64,000 nucleotides of DNA from CBDFNC01 sp965249895 (GCA_965249895.1 CBDFNC010000005.1:1116001-1180000), one strand, 5' to 3'; counted from the first letter of the stretch, positions 1 to 9,125 are shown. The notes: a model not told the origin generated them from the sequence alone. Made by a program: numbers and translations.

Positions 1-518
1 CTTAAAATAAAGAGTTTGTTACGGTACATCTGGTTCGATCCATGATAATAGTAATGATTCACATTTATAGACGTATCCCGGATGCAGAACCCGTAAATAA
101 AATTTATCTTTTTTATTTATCTGTTCATTTTCAATGAATTAAAGACTCTTAATAACTATCGGGTGAAGGGTTATGAGTGCACAAGCAAGGTGGGAATAAA
201 TAGACAGCGCCAAACTTGGCGGGGACGGCTCAGATTCGCCGCCATTCCTAGCACGAAAATGCCCCATTCCGTGCTAGAAGCTGCGCAATCGAGTGTTGTT
301 TTTCGATACCAAAATTCATCCGACAAATAGAGTTACTTCTTGTTTTGACATATTGGCACTATCTGCGCCCATGGCTAGTGTTCTCGCAAATAACCAACCA
401 GCCCCAAAATTGCGCAACGAATGCACTACTCGCTATAAGTATCAGTGCATCTGTTAGGTTACTAAAATCCATAACTACACTTAATCTCTAGTCGATTCAG
501 GCAAAATGTAACGCTCTC
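1..518. other. Intergenic region with hairpin and possible small gene remnant
   Basis: No convincing intact gene. A hairpin with perfect 8-bp arms (CTAGCACG at 248-255, CGTGCTAG at 270-277) is present. On the minus strand 472 to 316 reads as a short hydrophobic peptide starting MDFSNLTDALIL and ending EVTLFVG, but only if one frame change is allowed in the middle; it may be a decayed small membrane protein. Nothing else is recognised. Confidence 0.3.
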
Positions 519-1013
519 TTAAGCGCTTACTTTACAGCCATATTTGAGCTCTTTTTCATCTGGCACTTCAAACCTTGGCTCCATAAAGTCAAACATGCCA
601 TTTGTGACTTCAAACGCATACACAGCTGGATCTTTTTCCAAATTCCGCTTCTCGACGCGCTGTCGACGCGTGTCTGTTGGCGCATCCAAATAATGAACTT
701 CTGCATTAATGCCTAAAGCTTTCGCTCGATCAGTAAAGACATGTCGCTGTTCTTTTGTGGTAAATCCAAGATCTAGAATCACCGTGCCATCCAGCGCAAT
801 AATCTGTTCGCTGACTTCCCAAATTTGCTCGTAGCAGCGATTGACTCGTTCAATCATCCAGCCATAGTCAAGCGAAACCATATCTTTGGAAAATAGGGTT
901 TGCATCCAAGGATCAATTGAAAAGCGTACTGCGTCTATTTCTTTACAAAGCTTTAGCGAATAAGTTGTTTTCCCTACACCAGTAGGGCCACAAACCATAA
1001 TTAACCTTGCCAT
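519..1013 (-). CDS. Predicted P-loop kinase / AAA-type ATP-binding protein
   Basis: A small P-loop protein of about 164 residues. Near the N-terminus it has MARLIMVCGPTGVGKTT, a Walker A motif (GPTGVGKT) directly after the first beta strand, as in zeta-toxin-like and small-molecule kinases. A hydrophobic strand ending in LDLGF could supply a Walker B-like acid, and an Arg-rich stretch (DTRRQRVEKR) resembles the lid of this fold. The reading frame extends 19 codons further upstream, but ATG 1013 follows AAAGGA at a suitable distance and places the P-loop near the start, so it is preferred. The substrate cannot be told from sequence. No antitoxin-like neighbour is seen, so a toxin role is not supported. 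Confidence 0.75.
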   Translation of the reverse strand: MARLIMVCGPTGVGKTTYSLKLCKEIDAVRFSIDPWMQTLFSKDMVSLDYGWMIERVNRCYEQIWEVSEQIIALDGTVILDLGFTTKEQRHVFTDRAKALGINAEVHYLDAPTDTRRQRVEKRNLEKDPAVYAFEVTNGMFDFMEPRFEVPDEKELKYGCKVSA

Positions 1014-1158
1014 AGTATTTCGATTCCTTTTTATTGGTATAATAAGGCAAAGAAGGTCAGCACTCGTCATATCCAGGCTATCAATATAACGAGTGCGACC
1101 AACAAAGTCCTTTTGTATAGTGAATTGGCTGTGCCAGTGATAAAAACCAACTCTCTGT

Positions 1159-1605
1159 CTAAACTAGAGACTTGTTGCGATTAAATATGACATTAAATGA
1201 AAAATAGAGCAGCAACCCCGCGGGCCCATAAAAAAACGTCAGCGGTAAACACGGAATTAATCGCCATTTAGCTTTCTTTGATTTATCTACATCATCGATC
1301 ATCCATCGACCGACAAACAAGTCAAATGCCAAAAAGTGTATCCACCCACCTGCTAAATTACCCTGTGATTCAAATAACATGCTGACGCTTTCAAGACTAG
1401 AAAAGCCGCCATCTGGAGCGCTGCCCCAGAACTTAATCATTAGAAATACGTATAGTGCCGAGAGTACGATAGGTACAAGTCGCCCACCTGAGAGTAGCAA
1501 CCAGTAACCAGTTCTATTAGTGGTGTTTATCGAGCCAATAGCTAAACATAGCCAGCCCAACAGCGCCACGCTACTGCCGATTTCAAACGCTAGATTAGCT
1601 ATCAT
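1159..1605 (-). CDS. ABA4-like (DUF4281) integral membrane protein
   Basis: A 148-residue hydrophobic protein with about four membrane segments. The conserved-looking core GGWIHFLAFDLFVGRW followed by a charged loop and a final segment FFYGPAGLLLYF matches the ABA4-like/DUF4281 family, known from plant neoxanthin synthesis and from many bacteria where the role is unknown. Its start codon overlaps the stop of the upstream gene (TGATG at 1603-1607 on the minus strand), which suggests translational coupling. Family assignment is from recognised motifs; function in this organism is not known. Confidence 0.7.
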   Translation of the reverse strand: MIANLAFEIGSSVALLGWLCLAIGSINTTNRTGYWLLLSGGRLVPIVLSALYVFLMIKFWGSAPDGGFSSLESVSMLFESQGNLAGGWIHFLAFDLFVGRWMIDDVDKSKKAKWRLIPCLPLTFFYGPAGLLLYFSFNVIFNRNKSLV

Positions 1606-2081
1606 CAGTGCTCACCTCGCTGGCTATCATCCAAAATAACAACCGCCTGGTGACCGTAGTTTAATACTCTGCCACCGTTTTGTTTTGCGTATACTTGAGC
1701 TTGCTGCTCAGTGGAAAACCACAAGTTAAGGGTTGATATGGCATTCCCGTCATGACTTGAATTCACAGAAGCTTGCTCAGACATAGTTAACAGCACAGGT
1801 TTGTATATTTCCCAGCTGGAGTATCCTGCTTCAATCGCCAACATTCTAAGAAAGTGTTTACGTTGCAAGGTTTGACGTTCTTTAAATAGATTTGAGACAG
1901 ATTTATCATGGCAAACACCTGCTGCTTGAATTCGTCTTAAGGCAGGTAACGCTTGGGATATAGAGCCAGTTTTAGCGGCACGATGTAATTTTCGAGCTTC
2001 TCGCAATAGGGCTTCAATTTGACTATTCGTTTTGGTGGGGTTCTGTGGTGTTGAACCTTGAGATATTTTTCGATCGTGCAT
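1605..2081 (-). CDS. Hypothetical protein, coupled to ABA4-like gene
   Basis: About 158 residues from the preferred ATG at 2081, which follows GGAG with suitable spacing; an in-frame extension to 2156 lacks such a site. The middle is basic and helical (EALLREARKLHRAAKTG, then KERQTLQRKHFLRML), and the C-terminal third (WFSTEQQAQVYAKQNGG, HQAVVILD) looks like a small alpha/beta unit. I do not recognise the family. The stop overlaps the start of the downstream ABA4-like gene, so the two are probably co-translated. Confidence 0.6.
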   Translation of the reverse strand: MHDRKISQGSTPQNPTKTNSQIEALLREARKLHRAAKTGSISQALPALRRIQAAGVCHDKSVSNLFKERQTLQRKHFLRMLAIEAGYSSWEIYKPVLLTMSEQASVNSSHDGNAISTLNLWFSTEQQAQVYAKQNGGRVLNYGHQAVVILDDSQRGEH

Positions 2082-2618
2082 ACAAACTCCATCGAACTTT
2101 TGGCCTGTCTCGTTAGGGGCCGAATCGTAGAGTAAGTAAGTTTTTGGCTTACACAACAGGTGGAATAACTTTCACGAGATGGGCGTCCTGCAAGCCCAGA
2201 AGAAACATAACAATCTAATGTGGGGCTTGTAAATGAATTTTTAAATACGGCTATTTATTTCGGTTTAGTTTGTGGGGGGGGATGCTTAAAACACCAACGC
2301 AGTTGTATTGACTCATACACGAACTGACACTAGGGCTGGTACAACACGATCAAACCTTACATTTGGCCCGACATTAATGAGCTATCTCTAATTTGTTTTT
2401 GCCCCATTTCGTGTTAAAGCAAGCGTTCCAGTGATGCGTTGGCACGCTAAAATTGGCTTAGAAAAATTAATCGATGGGGCCAAAGCAAGATCAGCCCGCA
2501 TTTGTGCAAACAGTAGTCCTACCACTCATATCTTAAATTTTTCCATTTTGTGAAAGTTAGTCTTGGCCTGTCTAAAGCTTCATAGTTCATGGTGTGGGCA
2601 TAAAGAAGAGGACAGTCC
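2082..2618. other. Gene-poor region before methyltransferase remnant
   Basis: No supported gene. It contains a G8 run near 2272-2280 and a segment (TGCCCCATTTCGTGTTAAAGC near 2400) similar to TGCCCCATTCCGTGCTAGAAGC near 260, so the two flanks of the first three genes share a short diverged repeat. Purpose unknown. Confidence 0.3.
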
Positions 2619-3375
2619 ATGTATCGTATTTCGAATTGGCATAAAAAGTCGGGTTAAGCCGCTCGATCCTGCTGTATTACGAAAAGCTTGGGCTAGGTGC
2701 TGAAATTGATTCATTAAGGGCGCTCAATGCTATTCCTGTTAAATTTGGTGAACTACTGGACATCGGCTGTGGGAGAGGTGTAGCTACGACCGTAATGTCT
2801 GAACACATTCAGTTTTATATCATAGCATTGGATAATGACGAACACTGCGTGAGCTGTTTGAAGGAGAGCCTGTGCCGGAAATCATTACGATATAGAGTTA
2901 CTCCCGTCTGTGCGAGTATGACGAAAATATGCCTTTTGCTGAACATTAGTTTGATGTGATCTGGTCTGAAGGCAGCGCTTACATCATAGGTGTACAGCAG
3001 GCGCTGAGTAGCTGGAAGCCTTTCATCAAAGCAGAAGGATATTTAGTAGTAAGTGATTTAGTCAGGTTAACAGACTCACCAGATGATGAAGCCCTTGAGT
3101 TCTGACAACAAAGCTATTCGGAGATAGAAACCGTTGTCCGTAGATGTCAAATGATGGAGAAAGCTGGTGATTGGTTGATCGAGAGCTTTGAGTTGAGCAA
3201 GGAAGCGTGGAGAAATTATCTCGAACCGTAGAATACTAAAGTGAAACTATTCACGCAGAGGACATTTACGTCCGAAGCGCTCATCGATATACAGAGAGAG
3301 TTAGGCATACATCAGAAATATTTAGGTCAGTACGGCTACCAGATATTTGTATTACAAAAGAAAGGTAAAAAATGA
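2619..3375 (+). pseudogene. Broken class I SAM-dependent methyltransferase
   Basis: Reading through two or more frame changes and several in-frame stops gives a recognisable methyltransferase: an N-terminal helix (YYEKLGLGAEIDSLRAL), the SAM-binding motif I LLDIGCGRGVAT near 2755-2790, a later FDVIWSEGSAYIIG, and a C-terminal part ending GYQIFVLQKKGKK. The first frame (ATG 2619) stops at 2655, the SAM motif lies in another frame, and stop codons sit inside the second half (for example LEF-stop near 3105). The final TGA overlaps the ATG of the GNAT gene, so the pair was once an operon. Not functional as written. Confidence 0.8.
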
Positions 3376-3887
3376 AAATCAGAACCGAAACTATTTCAGA
3401 TCATAATGCGATCGAAGCATTAACCTATCAGGCGTTTGAAAATCATCCTCATCATGCACTGGGAGCTAAACCTACCGAGCACCTGATCATCAATAAGCTT
3501 CGTGACAGTGGTGCACTGACTTTATCTTTGGTTGCCGAAGATAAAACAGGGATTGTTGGCCATATAGCCTTTTCTTCGGTGACTATTGGTGGAGTTTCAT
3601 CTAACTGGTATGGGCTGGGGCCGGTGTCAGTGACTCCAGAACGCCAAGGAGAGGGTATAGGCAGGCAACTGATTACAACGGGCATGTCTCAACTAAAAGC
3701 ACAAGAAGCGGAGGGTGTTGTACTGCTTGGTGAGCCAGGTTACTACGGCCGTTTTGGTTTCAAACCACATACAAACCTGACACTGCCGGGCGTGCCTGTG
3801 GAATACTTTTTGATTCAGTCGCTACGTGATGATGAATGCGCTGTACCTGTTGGTGAAGTGGCTTATCATCAGGCATTCAGTGAATAA
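3372..3887 (+). CDS. GNAT family N-acetyltransferase (YhbS-like)
   Basis: 171 residues with a full GNAT fold. The acetyl-CoA pyrophosphate-binding motif is RQGEGIGRQL near residues 90-100, preceded by the strand WYGLGPVSVTPE and followed by GEPGYYGRFGFKP, a pattern typical of YhbS-type enzymes. The acceptor substrate is unknown. The start overlaps the stop of the degraded methyltransferase, and unlike that gene it is intact. Two perfect hairpins follow the stop codon and may end transcription. Confidence 0.85.
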   Translation: MKIRTETISDHNAIEALTYQAFENHPHHALGAKPTEHLIINKLRDSGALTLSLVAEDKTGIVGHIAFSSVTIGGVSSNWYGLGPVSVTPERQGEGIGRQLITTGMSQLKAQEAEGVVLLGEPGYYGRFGFKPHTNLTLPGVPVEYFLIQSLRDDECAVPVGEVAYHQAFSE

Positions 3888-3916
3888 CTAAAATATCTAT
3901 AGGGAAACTCGCTTAC

Positions 3917-3973
3917 TTCAGATAGAGATTTCTATCTGAATGAATTGAGTTAGGGAATACACCCTAACTCAAT
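3917..3973. terminator. Two tandem perfect hairpins after the GNAT gene
   Basis: Hairpin 1 has 10-bp arms, TTCAGATAGA (3917-3926) and TCTATCTGAA (3931-3940), with a 4-base loop. Hairpin 2 has 12-bp arms, ATTGAGTTAGGG (3944-3955) and CCCTAACTCAAT (3962-3973), with a 6-base loop. No T-run follows either, so a terminator or mRNA-stabilising role is inferred. The rest of the gap to 4159 holds nothing recognised. Confidence 0.5.
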
Positions 3974-4159
3974 AATGTCCAGAAGTGAGTTACATTCAGC
4001 ATGATACTTAAATACTCAGTAGTTGCCCCGTGATACGGCTGAACATCGAGCGATACTTTATTTTCACAGCTCAAAATTAAGCTCGATACAGAATGGGGCT
4101 TCATAGATGATTTAGTATGAAACCTTATTACTCTCCACATCAGTTAGAAACCAGCGGGC

Positions 4160-5080
4160 TTAGTGTAACAACCACTCACCATTAAATTTCTCCAGCTCTA
4201 AGCTTAGACCTGTGGCTATCATACCCAGCGCCTTTTCCGGCTCTTTCAGGCTAAAACGACCCGATACCGGTTCATTTAACAAGGTTAACTGAACCAGACG
4301 AATTGGCGCAGACACTCGAGCCTGAATCGTATTCAATACCTGATTTAATGGCGTTCGATTAAAAACTAACTCATCCCGGCGCCACGCAGCAGCATCCGGT
4401 AAATTGCTCTCAGGTATTTTAAGCCACTGGCCGCGTTTCACCATACCCTTACCCTGCTGAACCACGAATTGTCCTCCTTCCCCATCCAGGCGAACCGAGT
4501 GTTCGGTAACCAAGAGCTCTAACTCCGGTCTGGTAGTAAGGGTAAACTGAGTGCCAAGGGCGGTAACTTGCTGCCCCGAGTAGCTGACTGTAAAAGGCCG
4601 CATTTTATCACTGGCCACGGAGAAATGAGCGTCCCCATGTAAGATCTCTATCCGCCTATGCTCATGACTAAATGACACGCGAACTTTACTATCACCGTTC
4701 AGGGTCAAGCTGGAGCCGTCGCTAAGCTGGTGCGTAACAACCTGGCCTTTGGCGGACGCCAGTTCAATTGGCGCAATAGCAGCTACAGGTAATAACTGCC
4801 ATATCAGCGCCACCACAAATATACTCGCCGCCATGGCCCAGAATAATCTCGGCTTGGTTTTACCAATTGGCGTCACTGATACAACAGGTTTAACATCGCT
4901 AATCGCTAGCTGACTCAGGTCCGTCCAGGTACCAGCAAGCTCTTGATACACTTGCTGATGCAATTCAGATTTTGCCAACCAGTCCTGAAATTCCTGCTGT
5001 TGGCGAAATTCAGGATCCTCCTGTTGAACCAACCACAAGGCTGCCTGCTCTTCCAGCTCCGCTCGGTATTGCTCACTCAT
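4160..5080 (-). CDS. fecR: FecR-type transmembrane anti-sigma factor
   Basis: 306 residues with the usual FecR plan: an N-terminal cytoplasmic region (DUF4880-like, EQAALWLVQQEDPEF...FQDWL), one membrane segment near residues 80-105 (LFWAMAASIFVVALIWQL), a periplasmic FecR domain (LSDGSSLTLNGDSKV, RRIEILHGDAHFSV, ALGTQFTL) and a C-terminal STN-like region. In this family the protein senses a TonB-dependent receptor and releases its partner sigma factor. It starts on the last base of the sigma gene, so the two are coupled. No TonB-dependent receptor gene is adjacent on either side. Confidence 0.9.
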   Translation of the reverse strand: MSEQYRAELEEQAALWLVQQEDPEFRQQQEFQDWLAKSELHQQVYQELAGTWTDLSQLAISDVKPVVSVTPIGKTKPRLFWAMAASIFVVALIWQLLPVAAIAPIELASAKGQVVTHQLSDGSSLTLNGDSKVRVSFSHEHRRIEILHGDAHFSVASDKMRPFTVSYSGQQVTALGTQFTLTTRPELELLVTEHSVRLDGEGGQFVVQQGKGMVKRGQWLKIPESNLPDAAAWRRDELVFNRTPLNQVLNTIQARVSAPIRLVQLTLLNEPVSGRFSLKEPEKALGMIATGLSLELEKFNGEWLLH

Positions 5081-5622
5081 TAACTTTCCTTTGTCCTGGT
5101 TGCTCTATGGCAGAGTAACAAGGCCTGTGCCATGGACTTTTCAACCCAACTCACCGAGCGTTTTTTATGCTTAGCGATTTTTCCGTAGCTCCAACCTTCC
5201 ACCCGATTTAACCAGATAATATCCCGCTTTTCTTCGGGTAGCGCATTTAACGCGAGTGTCATCGACTCAAGCATATTACGTTGTTCCACCTGACGAGCCG
5301 GGCTATTCAATTCACATACGGTTTCATCAATAACCTCATGGGCACTGGTTTCCAGGCGATAACTGGCTCGCCGAAAATTATCTCTGATCAGGTTGCTGGC
5401 AATCTGTAACAAGAACGCACGGGTATTATTGATATTGTCGAGCTCAGGATATCCTGCCAGCCTCAAATAAAGCTCTTGCATAATATCATCCTTGGCTTGT
5501 ACACAATTTACCTTGCGAGTAACAAAACGTGATACTTCTTGATAATGGGCGTTAAAGAGTTCTTCCGCGATCCCTTGCGGCGGAGGGGACATAGTCTGGC
5601 TCGTAAAGGGGTGATTTAACAA
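5080..5622 (-). CDS. fecI: ECF sigma factor, FecI type
   Basis: 180 residues with sigma-70 regions 2 (QEVSRFVTRK...DDIMQELYLRL, FLLQIASNLIRDNFRR) and 4 (LNALPEEKRDIIWLNRVEGWSYGKIAKH...VEKSMAQAL). FecI-type factors drive iron-uptake or related receptor genes when released by FecR. The longest frame begins with TTG at 5622; ATG 5592 is an alternative, and neither has a strong ribosome-binding site. It is the first gene of a two-gene operon with fecR. The regulated receptor must lie elsewhere or is lost. Confidence 0.88.
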   Translation of the reverse strand: MLNHPFTSQTMSPPPQGIAEELFNAHYQEVSRFVTRKVNCVQAKDDIMQELYLRLAGYPELDNINNTRAFLLQIASNLIRDNFRRASYRLETSAHEVIDETVCELNSPARQVEQRNMLESMTLALNALPEEKRDIIWLNRVEGWSYGKIAKHKKRSVSWVEKSMAQALLLCHRATRTKES

Positions 5623-6241
5623 TCATAATTATTATTATTTCATATGTAAAGATAAGTGATACGTAGGATTAAACACTTCAATAAACACAATTTTTAGCGC
5701 AATAGCTACATAAAGACATTTTGTTCTACCGCCCCACAAAATGTCTAAGCCCAGTCACAGAAAAAGCCAGTGCATTATAAATCGGATTTAACCAGGCTTC
5801 CAAACTAGGTACAACAGCCTACATTCAGGTATCCGTCACCATGGAGGAAATGAACCAGAAACACTACCGCTGAACTGGCCACGAATAGAAGCCAGCATTT
5901 CAGAGGACCATTTCCCTCAATGTACCAAACAGCAAAATTCTGGAGACATCCATTATACTGCATCCATTCAGCCCCGAAATTACAAGGTCGGCAAGCTAAT
6001 CGCCTATTCGCCCAAAAATTATGGGAGCTCAAGTGATTAACTAAACCAAGTCCTCAAGATAAATTCTAATCGATTTAGCAAGACCAGGAATTGAGCTCTA
6101 TGATCGGAAAAAGGCAAGATCTGACCCCGTCAAAAGGCATTCAGTGTTTCGTTAAACAGAACCACTATTCGCCTCAAAAAAGCGCAAAAAATGACTCAAA
6201 CCGGACGTTCTCTCGCTGCGCCCCTACTCTCGGACAAGCTC
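5623..6241. other. Intergenic region, no supported gene
   Basis: AT-rich leader of fecI followed by non-coding or decayed sequence. On the plus strand about 5895-6034 an open stretch reads as a protein C-terminus (ending RLFAQKLWELK then stop) that I cannot assign; it has no upstream start and may be a gene remnant. The part from about 6100 adjoins the IS66 remnant. Confidence 0.3.
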
Positions 6242-6606
6242 CTAGACGGAGATCTGCTGAACTGAGACATTCAACTCAATAAACTCTCCTGCATGGCCAA
6301 CATTGGTTTCAAACAGGGTGATCTTTTGCCCTGTCGTGGTGGTCGCTATCAGACCAGAGCTATAGACCCCCTTTCTCACTCGTTCTTTATCACTGTTGCG
6401 CTGTTTTTTCACCTCCGGCTGTTGCGCAAGGATCCGGTGAGTGATGCCACCCATATGGAAGTGTGCTGCGTTGCTCGCTTCCAGGCTAAGCGCCTGAATA
6501 CCGGATAAATGCTGTTGGCGACATACTCTGTTTGATCAAAAATTGTCGAGGCGGTAATGGGGACGCCGAGTATCCGTTGCAGGCTCTCCTGGCGATCAAA
6601 AGGAGA
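6242..6606 (-). pseudogene. IS66-family transposase (TnpC) remnant
   Basis: Translation from 6606 downwards gives RILGVPITASTIFDQTEYV and, after one frame change near 6500, LEASNAAHFHMGGITHRIL, then GVYSSGLIATTTTGQK and ITLFETNVGHAGEFI. This order matches the central part of IS66 TnpC, where the DDTHxxIL-like strand is followed by TTGIVA...HAGE. Here the usual DDT reads GGIT, so a catalytic acid region is altered as well. Both ends of the transposase are missing. Family call is by motif memory. Confidence 0.65.
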
Positions 6607-6642
6607 GCATAAAAATGTGGGGGTAAATTGCCAATTCTAAAG

Positions 6643-7578
6643 TTATTTATATCGAATCGATTTATTTTTATTATTCGACATAGTTTTAAAACGTCTGTGC
6701 AACCACATCCATTGATCTAAACCACGTAAAATTACCATCTCTATCGCTTTATTCATGACTTTCGCAGCACCTTCAGTATCCTTACGCGGGAAATGCGCAC
6801 TGATATCTGCATCAATTTCAAGTGTATATATATCGTCTTTCCTAAAGCTTGATGCAGTAATTACTGCGCATTTACTTGCATCAACGAGAACACCAGTTCC
6901 AACGGTCGTCGCTGCATCATTAACAGCAAAAAATGGTACAAATATTGAATTTTTAAACCCATAATCATGGTCTGGTAAGTACCATAGGAAACCACCTTTT
7001 CGTAAAGTCTTAAGCATACCCTTTACGTCTTTTCTATCGACCATCTCGTGGCCAGATCGAGTTCTCCCCCAGTGTTGGATAAAATCATATGCTTGGTTTT
7101 TGTGCGGACGATAGACAGCATAACCAAGCACAAATAGGCTAAATGCTCGCGCTGTTATCTCAAGATTTAATGCATGAACACAAACCACTAATGCCCCCCT
7201 TCCTTTTTTTTCTTGTCGAAGTAACTCCTCTGCATTATGAATAACAATGTGCTTTCTAATTCTCCAATCAGGCCAAAACCACGCCATTCCAGTTTCAAAA
7301 ATAGCAAACCCTGTATTTTTAAAGTTTTCTTCTACAATTTCTTGTCTCTTTTCTTCCCCCATGTCAGGAAATGAAAGCTCTAAGTTTCTTTTTGCTATAT
7401 GAACTCTTTTTTTCAGTAGTTTCATCGCGAAAAAACCCATCCCTCTACCTAAATAAAACTGAAGTCGATAGGGTAAAATATTTACCAAAAATGCTAACAA
7501 TCCAAAACTTAACCACACAAGCCAATATTTTGGGTATAAAAGCTCTAGTTTAAATCTTGGTTTTTCAAAAAAAGTCAT
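6643..7578 (-). CDS. LpxL/LpxM-like lipid A acyltransferase
   Basis: About 311 residues, close to the usual 300-320 for this family. An N-terminal membrane anchor (LVWLSFGLLAFLVNILP) is followed by the catalytic HX4E motif HALNLE (His and Glu near residues 135 and 140), then YRPHKNQAYD and LWYLPDHDYG, all landmarks of HtrB/MsbB enzymes that add a secondary acyl chain to Kdo-lipid A at the inner membrane. ATG 7578 with AAGTGGA upstream is preferred over GTG 7587. It stands alone between an IS66 remnant and a decayed region. The acyl chain preference and the exact paralogue cannot be told. Confidence 0.85.
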   Translation of the reverse strand: MTFFEKPRFKLELLYPKYWLVWLSFGLLAFLVNILPYRLQFYLGRGMGFFAMKLLKKRVHIAKRNLELSFPDMGEEKRQEIVEENFKNTGFAIFETGMAWFWPDWRIRKHIVIHNAEELLRQEKKGRGALVVCVHALNLEITARAFSLFVLGYAVYRPHKNQAYDFIQHWGRTRSGHEMVDRKDVKGMLKTLRKGGFLWYLPDHDYGFKNSIFVPFFAVNDAATTVGTGVLVDASKCAVITASSFRKDDIYTLEIDADISAHFPRKDTEGAAKVMNKAIEMVILRGLDQWMWLHRRFKTMSNNKNKSIRYK

Positions 7579-7991
7579 ATCGTCCACTTATTTGTGCGGG
7601 TTAATCCGTAGTAGGAGTTTTTAGGGCGATCAGCTCAAAATGTTACGAGGCAGTATTAGACATTAGAGTAACCGCCCAGTACCACTGTCGGTTAGCTGGT
7701 GAGGCCCCTGGTTAATCAGGGCTAATCTTTTACTTTAACTTCAATCTTCCCTCCACATTTTTAAGCTCTCTCGACAATTAAGCGCTTACCTTTGTTCTTT
7801 TGGAACGCTGAGTTTGCTCTAACTAAGCGAGGAGGCAATTCATCTCCTGTAGTTCCTTTAATTTTTACAGAGGTTGCGCTGAGTACTTTTTGTTTAAACG
7901 ATATGAAATTTTCCTCTTTCCGCTTTAATAATGAAACCTGGAGAGTCTAGAACCGTATTATTGACATCATAACCAGCTTCAATTGTTTAAT
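7579..7991. other. Intergenic region, no supported gene
   Basis: No intact frame or recognised motif. It carries the promoter side of the acyltransferase gene and leads into the degenerate tandem repeats beginning at 7992. Confidence 0.3.
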
Positions 7992-8115
7992 ATTTTATTG
8001 TGAATTTGTATTGGAATTCAACACTTTATTGTAAGTTTTCGTTACAATTTAAGACTTTACTGTACATTTATGTTGGGATTTTATACTTAATTGTAAGTTT
8101 GTGTTAATTGTGATG
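7992..8115. repeat. Degenerate 31-bp tandem repeat, four units
   Basis: Four consecutive 31-bp units start at 7992, 8023, 8054 and 8085. Each follows the pattern A-C/T-TTTA-T/C-TGTAAGTTT.TGTT, for example ACTTTATTGTAAGTTTTCG, ACTTTACTGTACATTTATG and ACTTAATTGTAAGTTTGTG. The units differ from each other at many positions, so this is an old minisatellite rather than a recent expansion. No coding meaning is seen. Confidence 0.6.
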
Positions 8116-8134
8116 CTTTCGTGATGCTTGCAAC

Positions 8135-8176
8135 GGTTTTTGGTTTTTGGTTTTTGGTTTTTGGTTTTTGGTTTTT
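8135..8176. repeat. (GGTTTTT)6 heptamer microsatellite
   Basis: Six exact head-to-tail copies of GGTTTTT. Such a perfect heptamer tract is prone to slippage. It lies in non-coding sequence about 130 bases before the GNAT remnant, so it could only affect expression of a gene that is now broken. Confidence 0.9.
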
Positions 8177-8304
8177 ACAAAGTGGACATCAATTCTAAAT
8201 CCGTATGGCGCAGATTAATGCTCCGGAAAAAGATCATTGCTGGAGTAATACAATAAGTGCAACAGATTAAAATTTGGAAGGTGAGTCAGCTGAGGTCGAA
8301 CTAT

Positions 8305-8640
8305 ATGAAAGGGCAGATTCTGCGTCAGTACAAATCTGGATATAGAATTGCTTATATTAAAGAGCAGGATACTGTAGTCTGTTTGCTGGATTTAGCATCT
8401 GTGAAAAATTAGGCTGGGGTAAAGCGTTATACATCGACGATTTAGTGACTAAACAAAGCTACCGCTCTTCAGCGATATGGTTCTAAAGCAATTGACTTCT
8501 TAAACGAATATGCAGCAGACTTAGATTGTACACAAATCAACCTGAATTCCAATCTCCAACGTACCCAGACACATAAATTTCATTTGAATAAAGGCTTCGA
8601 AATAGCAAGCTTTCCTTTTTCCATTACTTCAGCTTATTTA
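8305..8640 (+). pseudogene. Broken GNAT acetyltransferase
   Basis: Frame 1 from ATG 8305 gives MKGQILRQYKSGYRIAYIKE and stops near 8410; a shifted frame then gives LAGFSICEKLGWGKALYIDD LVTKQSYRSS, and a third gives SKAIDFLNEYAADLDCTQI followed by THKFHLNKGFEIASF. Together these spell a GNAT protein (beta4 strand LYIDDLVT, the acetyl-CoA loop, and the C-terminal Y/F-x-x-K-GF element). At least two frameshifts make it non-functional. Confidence 0.75.
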
Positions 8641-8652
8641 TCGTCAGGATTT

Positions 8653-8790
8653 CTGGGCGAGGGAAGAGGCTAAACAAGCAATTTTTGGGCATATCGAGGT
8701 GTTTTACAATCAACAAAGCAATCATTCAACATTTATATTTGGTCTACTCTTGGAGCAGAAACAAAGACCTCCCCTCACAATTCAAAACAT
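8653..8790 (+). pseudogene. IS3-family transposase C-terminal remnant
   Basis: The frame reads REEAKQAIFGHIEVFYNQQS, then NHST, which matches the conserved C-terminal end of IS3 OrfB (usually YIE.FYN..R.H..L). Only about 40 codons remain and they join directly to the decayed GNAT gene. Confidence 0.65.
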
Positions 8791-9125
8791 CTCTAGGATC
8801 GATAACTGAATTGACCACCCTTTGATAGGCAATGGATGAGTTATTAACCGGCCGGTTTTAATACAGTCCAAACTGGCCTTTCTAGCTCGCAATACCTCAC
8901 GTTATCCAAGCGTCCAACATGGTGCAATTTTAATCAAAGTATACTGTTTTTCAACAATGCCAGCTTAGAGGTTTCTTGCTGAACTGACGACGCCATGAAA
9001 ACTCGCACTTCGGGAACATTTAATTCAATAGCTCACACCACCAACTGCAATCTAATGTTCGTATCGGTCAGCTTTAGTTTTCATAGGTTGGAGTCGGAGA
9101 TAGAGTTGGACAAATCAGAGTCAGA
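8791..9125. other. Intergenic region, no supported gene
   Basis: No gene recognised. A perfect 12-bp palindrome AACCGGCCGGTT lies at 8846-8857. Confidence 0.3.

Noticed and set aside
519..1013. Zeta-toxin-like toxin
   Set aside because: A P-loop alone does not show this; no epsilon-like or other antitoxin gene is adjacent.
5805..6032. 75-codon minus-strand reading frame with one membrane-like stretch
   Set aside because: Starts at TTG, has no ribosome-binding site and odd composition; treated as chance.
7992..8115. Possible CRISPR-like array (four units of 31 bp)
   Set aside because: The units are contiguous with no unique spacers, they diverge strongly, and no cas gene is present.
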